Below, piece after piece: positions 63,872-64,000 of a DNA stretch of 64,000 nt. Source of the stretch: Methylomusa anaerophila (GTDB lineage Bacteria > Bacillota > Negativicutes > Sporomusales > Sporomusaceae); contig NZ_AP018449.1 of NCBI RefSeq assembly GCF_003966895.1, forward strand, positions 1,970,501 through 2,034,500, written 5' to 3'. Under the pieces are notes generated by a model. That model had not been told where the DNA came from. It did not search any database and saw only the letters and a program-made list of their open reading frames with translations. Position numbers and translations under genes: made by a program. Position 1 is the first letter of the stretch. Every line of letters starts with the position of its first letter.

Positions 63872-64000
63872 GAATATTCACTTCCTTATGCCGGCATCCT
63901 GTTTATTAAGCAGACGTCCATGCCAATATATTTGGTGCCATAAGAATAAAGGTGTTTGGGATAACGAGATTACTACGGCAACGCCTAAATTCCGTCTTAT
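63872..64000. other. Upstream region of the VWA-TelA operon
   Basis: The last 129 bases hold no complete gene. They should contain the promoter of the minus-strand operon; I could not assign boxes. Confidence 0.5.

Overview
The window reads as chromosome of an anaerobic, diderm (outer-membrane-bearing) Firmicute, most likely a Negativicute of the Sporomusa/Pelosinus type. The grounds are strong AAGGAGG-type ribosome binding sites, frequent TTG/GTG starts and Firmicute-style sigma-A promoters, combined with a TPR/beta-barrel outer-membrane protein, glycyl radical enzymes, ferredoxin-linked oxidoreductases, a molybdopterin formate dehydrogenase and fluoride riboswitches. The genus is an inference. 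I see no rRNA, CRISPR array, insertion sequence or prophage.

Layout. 1-0.95 kb: end of a DHH/DHHA1 phosphoesterase. 1.27-13.0 kb: a six-gene co-directional surface/signalling locus made of a secreted coiled-coil protein with a TbpB-like C-terminal barrel, a beta-propeller/Calx-beta/VWA protein, a DUF4062-STAND ATPase-CHASE2 membrane protein, a FecR-like protein, an exported TPR-CHAT protease and a TPR-DUF560 (Slam-like) outer-membrane barrel. 13.1-16.8 kb: bacterioferritin, an Mrr-like nuclease domain protein, RidA, two small proteins and TcdA, then a parS-like site. 17.0-21.5 kb: histidine degradation (hutU, glutamate formiminotransferase, hutI). 21.7-25.7 kb: a lone nifB converging on a Cys-type NADH-dehydrogenase-like formate dehydrogenase. 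26.0-26.2 kb: tRNA-Gln and tRNA-Lys behind a consensus promoter.

27.3-40.6 kb: a catabolic region in two transcription units. The first holds two paralogous glycyl radical enzymes with the active-site layout of isethionate sulfite-lyase plus their activase. The second holds a sulfonate/taurine-type ABC importer, an oxalate-CoA-ligase-like AMP-forming CoA ligase and a four-subunit 2-oxoacid:ferredoxin oxidoreductase. Both units start with a sigma-A promoter, a shared 20-nt leader block and an intrinsic terminator, which suggests common control by transcription attenuation. Import of an organosulfonate, radical C-S cleavage and ferredoxin/CoA-linked oxidation of carbon is the working model.

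40.7-43.9 kb: small secreted, coiled-coil and membrane proteins, a ChrB-like protein and gene remnants. 43.9-53.0 kb: a fluoride-response island with three intact fluoride riboswitches and one truncated one. They precede a dynamin-like GTPase, a Na+/H+ antiporter plus UspA, glutamine synthetase (minus strand) and a pair of MutS-family ATPases; a decayed enolase fragment lies in the middle. 53-59.4 kb: a PLP racemase with a GNAT enzyme, an HxlR regulator, a ferredoxin-nitroreductase, a CBS protein, DedA and a class D beta-lactamase. 59.4-63.9 kb: a minus-strand four-gene operon (VWA/solute-binding lipoprotein, XpaC-like, solute-binding-like, TelA) of the tellurite/toxic-anion type.
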